A DNA stretch of 41,473 nt. Origin: Lachnospiraceae bacterium. Its GTDB lineage: Bacteria; Bacillota; Clostridia; Lachnospirales; Lachnospiraceae. Every line of letters starts with the position of its first letter. Within the stretch, counting starts at the first letter, position 1. Location: positions 1 to 41,473 of the forward strand of contig JAFLTB010000017.1 of NCBI GenBank assembly GCA_022510605.1. The letters are read 5' to 3'. The position numbers and the translations under genes are program-made. The notes under the pieces are model-generated. The model was not told the DNA's origin. It did not search any database and saw nothing but the letters and a program-made list of their open reading frames with translations. Shown piece by piece: positions 39,631 to 41,473 of the stretch.

Positions 39631-40988
39631 TTATGAAACCCTTATAATCCTGCTGTTTTTTCCTTTCCAAGGAAAGCCATATGCTTCTTTTATTCCTTTT
39701 ACCCTGTAGTATCCGCTCTTTTTCGCTATATATTTACCGGTTTTTGTTGTAGCAATTTTCTTATATGGGCCTCCCTTTTTCTCCGCATAGTAAATCCAGT
39801 ATTCCGATGTGTTCTTACCCTGCGACCAGCTTAGTTTATTCCTGCTACGGGTAACTGAAACCCTGGATGGTGGATTGATGGAAATCACCTTTACTTTTTT
39901 CATTCCCACGTTGGATTCTGTATAATGCCCATTATCCTCTAAAAGCATAACATCATCTTCATCATTCACGTCTAGTTTTTCAATTTGCGGACGCTTAAAT
40001 TTTGAAGCATATTTCAGCACTTTAGAACCCTTTTGTGCCACAATTGCCTTTGCGTTGATATAATATGCCCCCTCATCATGTCCCATAATCGTATCCTTTG
40101 ATACCTTAGTATCCTTGCCCGTCACGACCAGATAATCACATAGCATCATCTCCTGCTGCCACATGGTAAATGTTTTTACAGAGGGTGGCACAATCAAATT
40201 TCGAATCCGTGAATAATCAAAGGTTCCCTCTGCTACCTCAATTTTTTTTAATCCTTTTTTCCATGTAACAGAGGAAACTTTTTTCGGATTGTTCGCCCAT
40301 TGAAAAAAATATCCTGCATATTTTGGGTTTTCTTTGACGCAAAAACCACTTTCCCAGTAATACCCTGAAAAGCCCTTGCTCCAATTTGCACCTTTTCAGA
40401 ATTAACTACCACTTTTTTTATTCCTGTACAGCCGGCGAAGGAGTCCCAAATTGTTTGTACGCTTTGGGGAATGACCACTTTTCTTATTCCTGTACAGCCC
40501 CCAAACGCCTCTGCACCTATTTCCAACAGGCCCTTTGACAAGGTGACCTCCTGAATACTGGCGGACTCATAAAAAGCACACATTTTAATCCATTTTACTG
40601 TCTGTGGTATAACAATTTTTTTAACTTGACTGTTTTCCTGTAAAACACGATATGTTTTCTTTAGTTTTTCACCTGCATCCGAGCGCGGGGCGGACAGCAG
40701 TTCCCTCTCTTCTCTGGGGCAATCATCATAGTCTAACTCGCCAGCACCAATAGTAGTTACTGTATTCCCGGAAATCTGGGAAGGAATAGAAACAACGCTT
40801 TGATTTGATGTGATTTTGGTAATACATATTTCCTTTTCCCTTCCTGGTATCATTGCATATTGATAAACCACACCATCTATAGCTTCTGTCGCCGTTCCCT
40901 GAACAATTCCCTGTATTTCTGAATTTTCAAATGATGCCAAAACTATCACTGAACTCAGAAATATAAAAAGTAAACATAATTTCTTCAT
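39631..40988 (-). pseudogene. BspA-type leucine-rich-repeat secreted protein, broken by a frameshift
   Basis: The upstream part (40988-40248, 246 codons) starts with a signal peptide and contains LRR_5 repeats: VKKIVIPQTVKWIKMCAFYE, then LLEIGAEAFGGCTGIRKVVIP. It runs out of frame at a run of four A (coding strand) at 40331-40328. One added A would continue in the frame reading SKKNPKYAGYFFQWANN, then VTWKKGLKKIEVAEGTF and IVPPSVKTF. That is the frame of the downstream 188-codon segment ending at 39631, which has a fibronectin-III-like tail. The frameshift lies in a homopolymer, so it may be a sequencing error, a phase-variation site or true decay. Reported as a single broken gene. Confidence 0.8.
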
Positions 40989-41196
40989 AGAAATGTAAGC
41001 ACCCCCCTCTGCGCATAGAACACTTTATTTTTCCTTCTGAATAATTATGGATAGTATAACATGGTTTTTCTTTTTTTCCCAGTTTTTTCAGGGCGAGAAA
41101 AATAACATTGTACTGAAACGCCCTTGTGCTCAAGCCCCCGGAGAGACCTCCACCCCCCTGCGTCAAAGTCCTCTCTGGGGAATTACTATTTTTGGA

Positions 41197-41225
41197 TTGA
41201 CATAGTGACAAATCCTTGTTAAGAT
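41197..41225 (+). promoter_or_regulatory. Sigma-A promoter of the partial right-end gene
   Basis: TTGACA (41197-41202), 17-bp spacer, TAAGAT (41220-41225). The remaining part of the 40989-41320 gap has a hairpin-like CCCCGGAGAG / CTCTCTGGGG pair near 41138-41180 but no T-run and no recognised gene. Confidence 0.6.
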
Positions 41226-41320
41226 GACTACTATAGAAGTCATTTTATGTGATTACATAATCCGAGAGGAAAAGGTGAGAAAGTAAAGCGTAATAATAAG
41301 AGAAAAAGGGGGAAATGAAT

Positions 41321-41473
41321 ATGAAGAAATTCGCTTATATAACATCTATATTTGCACTGGCAATATGCGCCATCCTGATATGGGATACGTCGGGTTCCGC
41401 CAAAACTAAAAGTAAAAGCAAGAAGGGCATAGCATACTTTAATGAACCCGCTATTGGCTTTGCAGCGGAGGAG
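41321..41473 (+). CDS. Secreted protein (3' end cut off)
   Basis: Fifty-one codons to the window edge. The start MKKFAYITSIFALAICAILIW is a signal peptide with a cleavage site near GSA-KTK, followed by a lysine/serine-rich stretch (KTKSKSKKG). The ATG has AGGGGG eight bases upstream. The rest of the protein lies outside the window; the family cannot be named. Confidence 0.7.
   Translation, partial: MKKFAYITSIFALAICAILIWDTSGSAKTKSKSKKGIAYFNEPAIGFAAEE

Noticed and set aside
40927-41211. Minus-strand 94-codon frame as a gene
   Set aside because: It overlaps the signal-peptide region of the LRR gene in another frame and has no start signal or protein-like character.

Overview
The window looks like the chromosome of a spore-forming member of the Clostridia, most likely Lachnospiraceae. 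The pointers are spmA/spmB, a BioB-BioY salvage operon with a BirA-type operator, Firmicutes sigma-A promoters and strong AGGAGG ribosome sites, and a lysine-rich Ig-like surface protein. No tRNA, rRNA, CRISPR array, integrase or complete insertion sequence was seen.

Left flank (1-6.7 kb), ordinary housekeeping: the end of an ECF-type sigma factor gene, trpS, bioB-bioY behind a BirA-controlled promoter, a stand-alone receiver protein with a degenerate switch residue, a DeoR-type regulator, spmA-spmB and a small XRE-type regulator.

Central AT-rich island (about 6.7-22 kb, nearly all on the minus strand). This is a gene cluster for a cysteine-rich, radical-SAM-matured peptide of the kind called CLI_3235-class. 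It encodes a 63-residue precursor with five cysteines, a radical SAM maturase (CcpM-like), a TIGR04066-like protein, an acyl-carrier-like protein that lacks the phosphopantetheine serine, an ABC exporter without a peptidase domain, and a cytoplasmic S8 protease. In the same operon are an acyl-AMP ligase, a normal acyl carrier protein and a PaaK-like adenylating enzyme. Just upstream are a lipoprotein with its own promoter, a BtrH-like Cys-His-Asp protein, a second-copy-type metK, and an unusual fusion of an XRE helix-turn-helix domain to a full-length PurM (AIR synthetase-like) domain. My reading is that a peptide made by radical SAM chemistry is additionally modified by a carrier-bound acyl or aminoacyl group. 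This is the most interesting part of the window. An array of heptamers spaced by about 21 bp lies at its downstream edge.

Transporter block (22-28.7 kb): two adjacent ABC exporters (possibly a heterodimer), a polytopic DUF6056-like protein, a membrane-anchored protein of unknown function, and a 5'-truncated PGRP/amidase remnant.

Cell-wall-stress block (28.7-37.6 kb): two BlaI/MecI-type repressors and three BlaR1-like M56 metalloprotease sensors, two of them a tandem duplication. None carries a penicillin-binding domain. A divergent promoter region has matching BlaI-type operators on both sides and also drives an acyltransferase plus a separate SGNH esterase, which looks like a split OatA-type peptidoglycan O-acetylation pair. 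The C-terminal domain of the duplicated sensors resembles the lipoprotein in the peptide cluster.

Right end (37.7-41.5 kb): a bidirectional terminator, a secreted lysine-rich Ig-like protein, a BspA-type leucine-rich-repeat secreted protein broken by a one-base frameshift, and the beginning of another secreted protein.
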